Source of the DNA: Psychroflexus sediminis
GTDB lineage: Bacteria; Bacteroidota; Bacteroidia; Flavobacteriales; Flavobacteriaceae
NCBI RefSeq assembly: GCF_900099815.1
Contig: NZ_FNCW01000010.1
Span: forward strand, 1-64,000
Direction of reading: 5' to 3'
DNA: 64,000 nucleotides
Shown here: positions 32,497 through 40,659 of the stretch, in pieces
Position numbering within the stretch: position 1 is the first letter of the stretch
How the letters are laid out: every line of letters begins with the position of its first letter
Position numbers and translations under genes: made by a program
Notes under the pieces: model-generated
Seen by the model: only the letters and a program-made list of their open reading frames with translations
Told to the model about the DNA's origin: nothing
Databases searched by the model: none

Positions 32497-33675
32497 CTAG
32501 CGGTTTCTCGATCTTTTGCCTCTAGTATTTCCTTTAGGTCTTGAGCCTCTCTCAGTTTTATGGGCACTTCTGTTATATGACGAAGGTTTTGTTTGGACCG
32601 AATTTCTTCTAGAGGTCTTTCTGTTCACCTTGGCATTTCTATTCGATGTTCTTCCAGAAACCTCATTTGCTTTTCTGTCGTGTGTTCTGGCCTGTTCATT
32701 TTTTTTCAGGTTTAGAGAACCGCTTCTATCAGCATTCATGTTTCTACGTGCTTGTCTAGAAACCGGACTCCTCCTGTTGGTATAATCTATTTCTCGAGCT
32801 TTTCTAGTAGCTCTTGAAGTTACCTCTCTGCGAGTTCTGTTATTTCTTTCTGAAATTGATCTAGAGTTTCTTTTATTCGAAGGCTTAATCGTAGAGACTC
32901 TGGAATTTCGCATCGACTGGATTGACTTATGACGTCTTTGAACATTGGATCTGACATCTCTCTCCATTCTGTTTCTGGGAGATTGAGTATATCTTTGCGA
33001 TCTCGTATTGTGAGTTCTTTGCCTTGCATTTGAATGTCTTCTATTCAAATCAAAATCTCTGAAGTTATTCGCATAAGGTCTGTAATAAATATGTCTTACA
33101 GGTCTGTAGAACTGTCTGTAGGGCTGTAAGCTTACCAAACTGAACTGAGCAACAGGCATGGCATAATACCTGTGCCAGGGTCTCCTTACATACCTCCTGT
33201 TCGAATGATTTATAAATCCACTTTGTCTCCAAACCCTATGGTTTCTGTAAAAGAGTTGTAAACCACCAATTCTACTAACCAAGCCATAGGTATTGTAGTC
33301 GATTACTATATTTCCTATTTGATGTATACGACCATAATAGTCGTAGAAGACAGGAGTATTTTGTATCTGTATAATAGCACCATAATCATCATATTGTACA
33401 TAAGGGTTATAGTCATAGCCCGAATTGAAACTGAAATTCACATTCGCGATGTTAAATCCCACCGATACATTAGGACCGTAATTGGGGATAAAAAAATCAA
33501 ACTGGCCATCTTGAAAGACAGAAAATTCTATTCCATTTTCCATAAAAATAAAGGGCTGGTTTTGACTGTTGTTCCAATTATTGGACCTTGAGTCAATTTC
33601 ATAACCTGAATGATTTGCCCAAACAGGTGTGGTGAAAAAAACAAACCCTGCTAGTAAAAAAATAAATCGTTTCAT
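32497..33675 (-). CDS. secreted protein with highly basic Arg/Asn/Ser-rich C-terminal half
   Basis: 392 residues from the ATG at 33675 (a longer frame adds 12 residues before the signal peptide). Signal peptide ends TTPVWA. Residues 20-150 form an aromatic, Gly/Asn/Tyr-rich beta region (GGLQLFYRNHRVWRQSGFI, YDYYGRIHQIGNIVIDY). From about residue 195 to the end the protein is low-complexity with very high Arg and Lys content and hardly any acidic residues in the last 60. It could bind polyanions (DNA, LPS, exopolysaccharide) outside the cytoplasm; this is inference. No family recognised with confidence. Confidence 0.75.
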   Translation of the reverse strand: MKRFIFLLAGFVFFTTPVWANHSGYEIDSRSNNWNNSQNQPFIFMENGIEFSVFQDGQFDFFIPNYGPNVSVGFNIANVNFSFNSGYDYNPYVQYDDYGAIIQIQNTPVFYDYYGRIHQIGNIVIDYNTYGLVSRIGGLQLFYRNHRVWRQSGFINHSNRRYVRRPWHRYYAMPVAQFSLVSLQPYRQFYRPVRHIYYRPYANNFRDFDLNRRHSNARQRTHNTRSQRYTQSPRNRMERDVRSNVQRRHKSIQSMRNSRVSTIKPSNKRNSRSISERNNRTRREVTSRATRKAREIDYTNRRSPVSRQARRNMNADRSGSLNLKKNEQARTHDRKANEVSGRTSNRNAKVNRKTSRRNSVQTKPSSYNRSAHKTERGSRPKGNTRGKRSRNR

Positions 33676-33783
33676 GACATTAGATTTAATGTTGTGAACA
33701 TCTAAAACCAAAGTTTATGCCACGAATTATAAAGTTTTGATAATCAGTGTTTATGAATTATAGGGAATGCTTTAAAAAGGAAA

Positions 33784-34236
33784 TCACACTCCAAATTGCT
33801 GAAAGTGGTGGTCCAGATGTTTATATCCGGACTGCCCCCACATCCAAACTTTCATTTTTCCAAAGACGGGATGCTCCTTGGAAGGCTTAAAGTATTCTTT
33901 TGAGTAGTGCATGCGTTTCATTAATGCTTTAAGCTGGGCTTTTTCAGTTTCAAATCCTTCAGTATCGCTTATCACAAATTCTTTGGCTGTAGGTAAACCT
34001 TTTATCCATGCCTTATCATTATAGAGCATTGGGTTCATGAATTGCAGGAGAAATCTAACAAAGAAATTTGGACGTTTTAAGTCTTTCTCACCAAGAGCAA
34101 CCTGAATTACTTTTTGGCAATGACTCAGCATCTGGTTAACATTCATTTTACCCCACTTGGCTTGGTGCCCCGGAGTTAACTCCTCTAAGCGAGAGCTAAG
34201 TTCCTGGTAAGCTTCTTTATCAAAGATAGATTTCAT
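33784..34236 (-). CDS. DUF1569 (DinB-like fold) protein
   Basis: 150 residues with WGKMNVNQMLSHCQKVIQVA near the N-terminus and HPVFGKMKVWMWGQSGYKHL plus HLDHHFQQFGV at the C-terminus: the conserved His positions of DUF1569, a family with a DinB-like four-helix fold and a probable metal site. Cytoplasmic, function unknown. Monocistronic by layout. Confidence 0.8.
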   Translation of the reverse strand: MKSIFDKEAYQELSSRLEELTPGHQAKWGKMNVNQMLSHCQKVIQVALGEKDLKRPNFFVRFLLQFMNPMLYNDKAWIKGLPTAKEFVISDTEGFETEKAQLKALMKRMHYSKEYFKPSKEHPVFGKMKVWMWGQSGYKHLDHHFQQFGV

Positions 34237-34777
34237 AGGATAGGTTCTAAGATTCTTTAAGTTTAAAATCTTTGGGTTTTAATTTGCTCTCACCAACTAT
34301 TTATACTATGTTAAACATCAGATATCGCTATACAACTCATTATTTATCCATCTATTTTCTTGTTCATAATTTCTCCCGTCCAAAGGCATCGGGATCGGGA
34401 CTATGCAAATTCACAGCGTCAAATAAGAAAAAAGCAATTTCGTTCTCTTAACCATATTAAATACTCAAAATGGTATGTAAACAGGCCTTATCTTTTACTC
34501 TCATAAATATAAGATTTAAATTTAAATGGAAGCTTTAAGTAAATGTCTTATAAATCGTTTTAAAGTTGGATATTTGATGCAAAATCCTGAAGTGAAAAGC
34601 CCAAATGATTGTAAGACCTAAGCTTTGAAATTTTGGTTTGGATTTATATAGCTGTGAAATTGCTTTAATTTTTTAGAATGACTTTAAGCAGAACACGTTT
34701 TAATGCTTCGAGATATCCAGTCTTTAAATAAAGTTATTTGACTAACCTGGCTATTTGAGTTAAGAACAGAATTGACA
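34237..34777. other. 541-base intergenic stretch
   Basis: AT-rich with no frame I can support. A short REP-like tract, ATCGGGATCGGGA with an upstream TCCCG, lies near 34377-34400 but does not form a long hairpin. No RNA gene or complete promoter is recognised. Confidence 0.45.
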
Positions 34778-35059
34778 TTAAAAAGCAACCAGTTCCTGAA
34801 TGCTCATCATATTCAAGGCCTGCTGTATTCCGTCTTTAAGTTGATTGTATTGCGCTTTGTTAAATGTTAGCTGCAGATCCGGATAAGGAGTGTCGACTAT
34901 GACTCTAAGCTGCTGGTCAGGAAATATATACGCCCTTTCCTCAAAAGGAATTGCGAAAAAAGAAAGGTTCCAGTCCAGAAACTCTTCTTTACTGAGACCG
35001 ATAATAACCTGTTGAAAATAGACACAGACCTTTTCGCAGGAAGAGCATTGGGAAATCAA
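34778..35059 (-). CDS. small cysteine-containing protein, possibly DUF6686-like
   Basis: 93 residues, no signal peptide. The N-terminus has CSSCEKVCVYF, then LSKEEFLDW, and the C-terminus has LQLTFNKAQYNQLKDGIQQA. The layout (Cys-x2-Cys at the front, a Leu/Phe/Asn block near the end) recalls small Bacteroidota proteins classed as DUF6686; I am not sure. The Cys pair could hold a metal. Flanked on both sides by empty stretches, so probably monocistronic. Confidence 0.5.
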   Translation of the reverse strand: MISQCSSCEKVCVYFQQVIIGLSKEEFLDWNLSFFAIPFEERAYIFPDQQLRVIVDTPYPDLQLTFNKAQYNQLKDGIQQALNMMSIQELVAF

Positions 35060-35394
35060 ATATTCAGAATCTTAGTATAAAATAGTGGTGTCACACATGG
35101 CTTTAGATTTAGGGCCTGGGTTCGCCATCACTGGTTTTTTAGAATGGTGATGGCGGAACAGGATGTCATTTAAAAAATCAATATACGCATCAAATATAAA
35201 ACTTATTTAGATTTGATAAAAATAATTACATGCTTTCTCTCTGCCTATTTTATTTTTCCTTAAAATGGAACAGGTGGTAGAGTATAGGGTTCATTTTAAA
35301 GACTGAGGAGTCAGATTTATTTTTTAATGACACCTGGTCATTTTTGTTTCTTTTTCTGTATACTAAGTATGAATTTCATATAAATTACAGCTCT
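35060..35394. other. 335-base intergenic stretch with an orphan stem-loop
   Basis: Apart from one stem-loop, GCCATCAC (35124-35131) with GTGATGGC (35147-35154), a perfect 8-bp stem, nothing is recognised. The hairpin is not followed by a T run in either direction, so it is not a standard terminator. Confidence 0.45.
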
Positions 35395-35826
35395 ATGAAA
35401 ATGAAAAAAGGGATACCCTGGATCGTCACAGGACTTGGACTGTTTATTATCATTTTATATTTGATCAAGGTAGAAGCTGCCTTTTCAGATCTGAAATCTG
35501 CAGAAGACGTTCGTCTTTCTGTCAGGAATTTTCAAATCAGTATCTGGTGCGCCTGGGTGTTGATCACCTCCTCAGCCACTTATTACCAGTGGACTCAAAA
35601 GAAATACGTTCTTTTTGTACTGGATTATATTATAGTAATCATCGCCTTTATTTTTCTAAGGCATTACCTGAATCTTGGGGAAGCCAAAAATCTGTGGTCA
35701 TTTGGCGATGCGTTCATCATGGGGAGTAATTATATGACCTTAAGAAACGCCTTACTCATTTGCTTTATGACCGCTTTTGTGCAGGGAGCCATCTGGCTCT
35801 TTTCAAGCAAATGGCATCGAAAATGA
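35395..35826 (+). CDS. small integral membrane protein, function unknown
   Basis: 143 residues from the ATG at 35395 (MKMKKGIPW); an upstream TTG at 35344 is in frame but adds a second hydrophobic run. Four hydrophobic segments: GIPWIVTGLGLFIIILYL, ISIWCAWVLITSSATYY, YVLFVLDYIIVIIAFIFL and NALLICFMTAFVQGAIWLF, with short charged loops. A four-helix inner-membrane protein is expected. No family recognised; isolated between two long gaps. Confidence 0.6.
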   Translation: MKMKKGIPWIVTGLGLFIIILYLIKVEAAFSDLKSAEDVRLSVRNFQISIWCAWVLITSSATYYQWTQKKYVLFVLDYIIVIIAFIFLRHYLNLGEAKNLWSFGDAFIMGSNYMTLRNALLICFMTAFVQGAIWLFSSKWHRK

Positions 35827-36276
35827 GTTTTTATGCTGAATTTGGATAGAGACAGCTTAATTTATGTCGACATGCATCTTTATCCCAGAATTGATTTCAG
35901 AACCCCGTCCTGGAACCCGATGATAATTAAAGGATTTAAGTTGAAGTCAATGTTCCTTCAAACTTAAATGCTGGGATTGAAAACTGCTTTGTTATTTTAG
36001 ATACTAAGTATTATATTTAGACTGAATTCTTTCTAGAGTGTCTTTAGGCAGTTGATAAGGAACCAGTGATTTTCGAATACTGTCATTTTCAGTATAATTT
36101 TATCCATCGGCAATTGATACGTCATCCCTCAGGTTTTGCAGCAGATTAGCCTGAACCATGAAGTTAGCTGGCATAATGGATCTCTATCCAGCTTATTACT
36201 TTCTGAAATGGAAGACATTAAAAAGCCCGGTTCTCACCAGGCTCTGAAATGTTGATCAATTTATAGTATTTAATTA
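35827..36276. other. 450-base intergenic stretch with a possible gene remnant
   Basis: Minus-strand codons at about 36103-36176 and 36004-36099, in the same frame but separated by TAA, read like two short pieces of protein (MPANFMVQANLLQNLRDDVS; then ENDSIRKSLVPYQLPKDTLE to a stop at 36004). This could be a decayed gene, or chance. The terminator at 36224-36243 is described separately. Nothing else is recognised. Confidence 0.25.
36224..36243 (-). terminator. intrinsic terminator of the dipeptidase gene
   Basis: On the minus strand, AGCCTGG pairs with CCGGGCT (one U-G pair) around a 6-base loop and is followed by TTTTTAATG. It lies 34 bases after the stop codon. Confidence 0.75.
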
Positions 36277-37530
36277 TTACTGGCTGTCGCCGGATTGTGC
36301 GTATTCCAGTACGGTATTCCAGACCCTGAATACGTTCTTATGGCAGATCCTGGCAATATCTTCGTCCGAATAGCCTCTGCGGATGAGTTCTGCAATAAGA
36401 TTAGGAAATTGGGAAACATCCTTTAGACCTTCAGGCAGGGTATCGCCTACACCGTCATAATCAGATCCCAGACCCACGTAATCGATACCCACTAGGTTGA
36501 CCACGTGGTCTATATGGTCGGCTACTTTTTCCACATCGGCATAGTTGTAAGGGTTGTTGGTATTGAATTCCTCTATAATGGGTTTTGCAGCCTCATCATC
36601 GTAACTCAGGTCCTTTTCTTCCAGGAGTTGCTTAAGCTTCTCCCGGTTTTCATCCCGGCTTTTCTGAGAGGCTTCATCCAGGAAATTAGATCCAAAATTG
36701 ATCTGTATAACGCCCTTGTTTTCTGCAAGGCGTTTGATCAGGGTATCAGACATATTTCTTTCAAAACCAGGTGTAAAGTGCCTGCAGGAAGAATGAGAGG
36801 CAATGACGGGAACCTTGGTTTCTTCCATGACATCGTAAAAGGCATTGTCAGAAATATGGCTCACATCTACCATGATTCCCACGCTATTCATTTCACGGAC
36901 CACAAGACGGCCAAAACCACTTAATCCCTGATGCGTGGCGGTAGTGTCGTAGCTGGAATCTGATATCTGATTGTCCTTACTGTGAGTAAGTGTGATATAG
37001 CGGATGCCGCGGTCAAAGAAATAGTTTACATTTTCAATTTGGGTTCCTATAGGGGCACCATTTTCCATACCCATGGGCAGAGAAATCTTACCTGCTTTAA
37101 AATTTTCCTGGACTTCAGCCGGGCTTCCTGCCAGAGCAAATTTATCCGGATAGGTTGTAGTCATAGAGGCAACCAGATCGATAAGAGAATCGGCAAGGGC
37201 TTTTGCACCACCTGTCTCCTGAAGTCCTGCGGGAATGTAGATCGACATAAAAGGAGCATCAAGTCCGCCCTGCTTTGCCCGGTCATAATCAAAATCACCT
37301 TCACCCGCATCGATAACAAGACTCCCGTTTTCAGGTGTTATTTTATCTATTCCCCGGCCCTTTAGCCAGTACGGAAGATCCACGTGACCATCGGTGATGA
37401 TAAGAGCCTTAGCGAGGGAGTCGGCCTTCTGCTGTATCTGTTCTTCAGACATAGGTTTCTGGTCTTTAGGTTCGGTTTTGCAGGCTGTCGCGGCAAAAGC
37501 GATCATAAGCATAAGTACTATTTTTTTCAT
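36277..37530 (-). CDS. membrane dipeptidase, M19 (renal dipeptidase) family lipoprotein
   Basis: 417 residues from the ATG at 37530; an upstream frame extension adds 36 implausible residues. The lipobox is FAATAC, followed by an acidic linker. Zinc-site motifs of the family are visible: IITDGHVDLPYWLKGRG, VDVSHISDNAF, VIASHSSCRHFTPGFERN and GLGSDYDGVG. The enzyme hydrolyses dipeptides, D-Ala or beta-lactam-like substrates outside the inner membrane. Monocistronic, with its own terminator. Confidence 0.9.
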   Translation of the reverse strand: MKKIVLMLMIAFAATACKTEPKDQKPMSEEQIQQKADSLAKALIITDGHVDLPYWLKGRGIDKITPENGSLVIDAGEGDFDYDRAKQGGLDAPFMSIYIPAGLQETGGAKALADSLIDLVASMTTTYPDKFALAGSPAEVQENFKAGKISLPMGMENGAPIGTQIENVNYFFDRGIRYITLTHSKDNQISDSSYDTTATHQGLSGFGRLVVREMNSVGIMVDVSHISDNAFYDVMEETKVPVIASHSSCRHFTPGFERNMSDTLIKRLAENKGVIQINFGSNFLDEASQKSRDENREKLKQLLEEKDLSYDDEAAKPIIEEFNTNNPYNYADVEKVADHIDHVVNLVGIDYVGLGSDYDGVGDTLPEGLKDVSQFPNLIAELIRRGYSDEDIARICHKNVFRVWNTVLEYAQSGDSQ

Positions 37531-37887
37531 GGTATGGTTTGAAGTTAAGGCAGGGAAGTTAAGAAAATTTGTCAAAAAAACTGGTGGATTCCTACTGCTG
37601 ACTATGCTGCCAGAATGGATGCCAAATTTTATCAGCACCTAAACTTAAATAGTCCTGGCAGTTCGGCAACTCTGGAAAAATGTCTAAGAAAAGGATTCCG
37701 GCAGGCAAAGGATTTACAGTTACTTTCTAATAATCCGAAACGGAAGGACGGTACAATCCATAGTCAGCTATACACTCTGTAGTATAGCTTTCCGGGTACA
37801 GAGTGGTATCCTTAAATTTAAATGTGATTTAGTTTTATTATTTTGTAATTTCAAACTGATTTCTTTTATGTTAATCATTTCATTTCT
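37531..37887. other. 357-base divergent promoter region with nested dyads
   Basis: Lies between the divergent dipeptidase and kinase genes. The one clear structure is a pair of overlapping inverted repeats at 37766-37805 (AGCTATAC / GTATAGCT and CACTCTGTA / TACAGAGTG), listed in the findings. No gene or complete promoter is recognised. Confidence 0.4.
37766..37805. promoter_or_regulatory. overlapping inverted repeats upstream of the kinase gene
   Basis: AGCTATAC (37766-37773) and GTATAGCT (37782-37789) are perfect 8-bp arms, and CACTCTGTA (37773-37781) in their loop is the reverse complement of TACAGAGTG (37797-37805). The two pairings are mutually compatible only as a pseudoknot, otherwise alternative. 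A regulator-binding site or an RNA switch is possible. Confidence 0.3.
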
Positions 37888-38739
37888 ATGCTTACAAATG
37901 ACCTTAAAAAACACCTGGAAGAGCGTTTCAGCTTCACTATAAAATCAGCCCAGGCCTTAAGAGGCGGAGATATCAATTCTGTTTTTCATTTAAAAGCCAA
38001 GACCAATGATGTTATCGTCAAGGTGAATAAAGCCAGTGTTTTTCCAAAGATGTTTCAGAAGGAATCGAATGGATTAACTGCTTTACGCGCAACTGAGGCG
38101 ATTGATGTTCCTGAGGTTTTGGGCTACGCTGACTATAATTCTCAAACTTACTTAGTGATGGAGTATAAGCCTTCGGGTCAGATCAATCAGGAATTTTGGG
38201 AGCTGTTCGGTCAGCAGTTAGCCGATTTGCATCGCAAGACGAAGGAGGCTTTTGGATTTATGGAAGACAATTATATAGGAAGTTTGCCTCAGTATAACCG
38301 TAGTGCAGCAACTGCCTCAGAATTTTATAGGGAGAAGCGCTTAAAGCCTCAATTTCAAATGGCAAAGGACAGAGGTTATGAATTTGAGAACATAGAGATA
38401 TTATATCAAAAGCTGGATCAGATTATTCCCAATGAGCCACCAGCCTTGATTCATGGTGACCTTTGGTCTGGTAATTTTTTGGTCAATTCCAATAATAAAC
38501 CTTGCTTAATTGACCCTGCTGTGGCTTATGCTCCTCGTGAAATGGATCTGGCGATGATGAAGCTCTTTGGTGGTTTCGATGACCTGATGTATACAACCTA
38601 TCAGGAATCCTTTCCTTTTGAAAAGGATTGGGAAGACCGTATGGGTTTATGGCAGCTTTATTATATTTTGGTACATGTGAATATCTTTGGAGGAAGCTAT
38701 TACAAACGGGCGAAGGATTTAATAGGGTACTATGTTTAA
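37888..38739 (+). CDS. fructosamine-3-kinase-like protein
   Basis: 283 residues of the fructosamine kinase / ketosamine kinase family (PF03881-like). ATP-site pieces: LRGGDINSVFHLKA near the start, TYLVMEYKPSGQ as hinge, HGDLWSGN as catalytic loop, and CLIDPAVAYAPREMDLAMM as the metal-binding loop. Related bacterial enzymes phosphorylate sugar-amine (glycation) adducts or free sugars to help repair. Cytoplasmic. The neighbouring transporter gene has its own strong promoter, so the two are not obviously one operon. Confidence 0.88.
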   Translation: MLTNDLKKHLEERFSFTIKSAQALRGGDINSVFHLKAKTNDVIVKVNKASVFPKMFQKESNGLTALRATEAIDVPEVLGYADYNSQTYLVMEYKPSGQINQEFWELFGQQLADLHRKTKEAFGFMEDNYIGSLPQYNRSAATASEFYREKRLKPQFQMAKDRGYEFENIEILYQKLDQIIPNEPPALIHGDLWSGNFLVNSNNKPCLIDPAVAYAPREMDLAMMKLFGGFDDLMYTTYQESFPFEKDWEDRMGLWQLYYILVHVNIFGGSYYKRAKDLIGYYV

Positions 38740-38760
38740 TATTTTCAACCTCAATAAGGA

Positions 38761-38788
38761 TTGAATTCGAATTACTCAGGTAGTTTTG
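38761..38788 (+). promoter_or_regulatory. promoter of the SBF-like transporter gene
   Basis: TTG at 38761-38763 and TAGTTTTG at 38781-38788 with a 17-base spacer: a full match to the Bacteroidota -33/-7 pattern, 27 bases before the ATG at 38816. Confidence 0.6.
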
Positions 38789-38815
38789 TAGCTTTAATTT
38801 TTTGAATTTCTGTAC

Positions 38816-39778
38816 ATGAAGATTGATAAATTTGTCCTGGCAGTAGTGTTGACTATTGTTGTCGCCTACTTTTTTCCCCAGTTTGGCGAGGAAGAAAGTG
38901 TGATTCCGCTAGACCGTATTGCGAGCATAGGTATTTCAATGATATTCTTTTTTTATGGTCTGAAATTAAGTCTGAGACAATTGGTCTCCGGCCTAAAAAA
39001 CTGGAGACTACACCTGCTTATTCAGTTATCCACCTTTTTGATTTTCCCTCTGTTAGTCATCATGGTTTACCCTTTTTTTCAGGGGGATACCTCAGAATCT
39101 GTTTGGCTGGCCTTTTTGTTTTTAGCGGCACTTCCTTCCACGGTATCTTCCTCTGTCGTTATGGTCTCACTGGCAAAGGGAAATATGCCCGCCGCTATCT
39201 TTAATGCTAGTATCTCAGGGTTGATAGGTATTTTGATTACTCCTCTATGGGTTGGGATATTCCTGCAGCAGTCGAGTGTGGAATATAGTCTGGGCGATAT
39301 TTACCTGAAGCTCCTTATAGAAATACTTCTTCCCCTCGTATTGGGTTTATTTTTGCAGAAATATTGGGGTAGATTCGCTCTGAAGTATTCTGCCTATTTA
39401 ACGTGGTTTGATAAATCCATCATACTCCTGATTATCTATAAAAGCTTTGCTGAGTCTTTTGAAGAAGATATCTTTACCAGGCTAAAAGCTATTGATTTAG
39501 CTTTAATAGGTCTTGGCGTTGGGCTTTTATTTTTTATCGTGTACTTTACGATTGGCTATATTTCCAGAATGTTAAACTTTAATCGGGAAGATCAAATTAC
39601 AGCCCAGTTTTGCGGTACAAAAAAATCACTTGTTCACGGCACTGTTTTTTCAAAAGTTCTCTTTCCGGAATCAATGGCTTTAGGAATAATGCTATTACCC
39701 CTTATGATATTTCATGCCTTTCAAATTCTGGTGATTAGCTTTATTGCTACCAGGGCTGGAGGAAAATTAAGAAATTGA
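38816..39778 (+). CDS. bile acid:sodium symporter (SBF-like) family transporter
   Basis: 320 residues and nine or ten hydrophobic segments. FFFYGLKLSLRQLVSGLKNW and LAALPSTVSSSVVMVSLAKG (Ser/Thr-rich substrate region) are characteristic of the SBF-like / YfeH group of the BASS superfamily, and GTKKSLVHGTVFSKVLFP matches the later crossover motif. A sodium-coupled uptake protein for an organic anion is expected; the substrate is unknown. Its 3' end is followed by the tRNA-Pro duplication scar. Confidence 0.85.
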   Translation: MKIDKFVLAVVLTIVVAYFFPQFGEEESVIPLDRIASIGISMIFFFYGLKLSLRQLVSGLKNWRLHLLIQLSTFLIFPLLVIMVYPFFQGDTSESVWLAFLFLAALPSTVSSSVVMVSLAKGNMPAAIFNASISGLIGILITPLWVGIFLQQSSVEYSLGDIYLKLLIEILLPLVLGLFLQKYWGRFALKYSAYLTWFDKSIILLIIYKSFAESFEEDIFTRLKAIDLALIGLGVGLLFFIVYFTIGYISRMLNFNREDQITAQFCGTKKSLVHGTVFSKVLFPESMALGIMLLPLMIFHAFQILVISFIATRAGGKLRN

Positions 39779-39791
39779 ACCTTGAACTTAT

Positions 39792-39826
39792 GATTACTGG
39801 CTTTTCTTGGTCGGGGTGGCAGGATT
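39792..39826. repeat. 35-bp partial copy of the tRNA-Pro 3' end (att-like)
   Basis: Identical over 35 bases to 39969-40003, which covers half the tRNA terminator, the encoded CCA and the last 16 bases of tRNA-Pro. The copies are 177 bp apart in direct orientation, as for attL/attR of an integrative element whose contents are gone or a tandem slip. See findings. Confidence 0.85.
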
Positions 39827-39950
39827 ACCTCCCTTTGGTCGGTGATCCTGAGTAGGGGTGTTGCTCAGGAAAAGCCAGCACCTATCGGTGCTTATACCTT
39901 TTTTAGTTATTTTATTTATGAAAGTTATCACTTTCAATATTTCATAACAA

Positions 39951-39982
39951 AAAAGCCAGTAATCAAAAGATTACTGGCTTTT
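39951..39982 (-). terminator. intrinsic terminator of the tRNA operon
   Basis: AAAAGCCAGTAATC and GATTACTGGCTTTT form a perfect 14-bp stem with an AAAA loop, immediately downstream (minus strand) of tRNA-Pro. Confidence 0.85.
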
Positions 39983-40003
39983 CTTGGTCGGGGTGGCAGG
40001 ATT
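39969..40003. repeat. 35-bp repeat, copy overlapping the tRNA-Pro 3' end
   Basis: Partner of 39792-39826; includes the 3' end of the tRNA gene and its CCA, which is a common site-specific integration target. Confidence 0.85.
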
Positions 40004-40062
40004 CGAACCTGCGACCTCCTGCTCCCAAAGCAGGCGCGATGACCGGGCTACGCTACACCCCG
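39985..40062 (-). tRNA. tRNA-Pro (anticodon TGG)
   Basis: On the minus strand the acceptor arms CGGGGTG and CACCCCG pair perfectly, the anticodon stem CCTGC/GCAGG encloses TTTGGGA (anticodon TGG) and the T arm has GCAGG-TTCGAAT-CCTGC. CCA is encoded directly after the discriminator A. Decodes CCA and, by wobble, other proline codons. Second gene of a two-tRNA unit. Confidence 0.95.
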
Positions 40063-40123
40063 AGTGATGTATAGTGACTTAAACTTTATGTATAGATGGG
40101 TCTCGCTTCATCTAATATATCAG

Positions 40124-40207
40124 CGGAGAGACAGGGACTCGAACCCTGGCGACGTTTGACCGTCGACAGATTAGCAATCTGCTGCATTACCACTCTGCCA
40201 CCTCTCC
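40124..40207 (-). tRNA. tRNA-Ser (anticodon GCT)
   Basis: 84 nt class II tRNA on the minus strand: acceptor GGAGAGG/TCTCTCC, anticodon stem CAGAT/ATCTG around TGCTA (loop TTGCTAA, anticodon GCT), long variable arm (TCGACGGTCAAACGTCG) and T arm CAGGG-TTCGAGT-CCCTG. No CCA is encoded. Decodes AGC/AGU serine codons. First in the unit, under the promoter at 40242-40272. Confidence 0.95.
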
Positions 40208-40241
40208 AATGTTTTTTAAGAACTTGCGCGTTTTGCGGTTG

Positions 40242-40272
40242 CAAATATAAGTCCATTTTTGATTTTGACAAA
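40242..40272 (-). promoter_or_regulatory. promoter of the tRNA-Ser/tRNA-Pro operon
   Basis: Minus strand TTTG at 40272-40269 and TATATTTG at 40249-40242 with a 19-base spacer: an excellent match to TTTG-N19-TAnnTTTG, about 35 bases before the tRNA-Ser 5' end. Confidence 0.7.
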
Positions 40273-40309
40273 GCTAAATCAGATTATTTTGAAGTTTCTT
40301 TAGTTCGCT

Positions 40310-40606
40310 TCAAGAATTATCCTCAAGGAGGATGATAAGATCGTTGGCCTCCAGCTTTCCGCTTTGTCGCCATACCATTTCCCCAGCTTTGTAAAGCATA
40401 TAGGTGGGCAGTTTTTTGACTTTTAAAGCTTCAACTAATTGAGCATTTTTTTCAGCATCAATTTTTATCAGCTTGGCTTTGTCACCCAATGCCGCACTCA
40501 CATCTTTGAGCTGATCGTGAATATTTTCACAATCCTCACTCCAGTCTGCAAAGAAATTGAGCAAAATGGGTTTTTGCTCATCAATGAGTTCACCAAATTT
40601 GGTCAT
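40310..40606 (-). CDS. thioredoxin-like protein with degenerate active site (WSEDC)
   Basis: 98 residues with a full thioredoxin fold: LLNFFADW, LIKIDAEKNAQLVEAL, KKLPTYMLYKAGEMVWRQSG (cis-Pro loop LPTYMLYK) and a C-terminal helix. The WCGPC active site is WSEDC (residues 22-26): the N-terminal nucleophilic Cys is Ser23, with only Cys26 left. It cannot act as a normal dithiol reductase; glutaredoxin-style, holdase or partner-binding roles are possible. Cytoplasmic. It lies 53 bases downstream of the RND efflux gene on the same strand, so read-through is possible. Confidence 0.85.
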   Translation of the reverse strand: MTKFGELIDEQKPILLNFFADWSEDCENIHDQLKDVSAALGDKAKLIKIDAEKNAQLVEALKVKKLPTYMLYKAGEMVWRQSGKLEANDLIILLEDNS

Positions 40607-40659
40607 CTGTTATTGATTTTATCTAAAATTAATTCAAAATAAGGCATTTACCAAATCTT

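Noticed and set aside
34377-34400. ATCGGGATCGGGA tract as a REP element.
   Set aside because: The arms are too short and unmatched to form a stable hairpin and only one copy is seen.
40096-40335. Open frames across the tRNA-Ser and tRNA-Pro genes on both strands.
   Set aside because: The DNA folds into complete tRNAs, so the frames are by-products.
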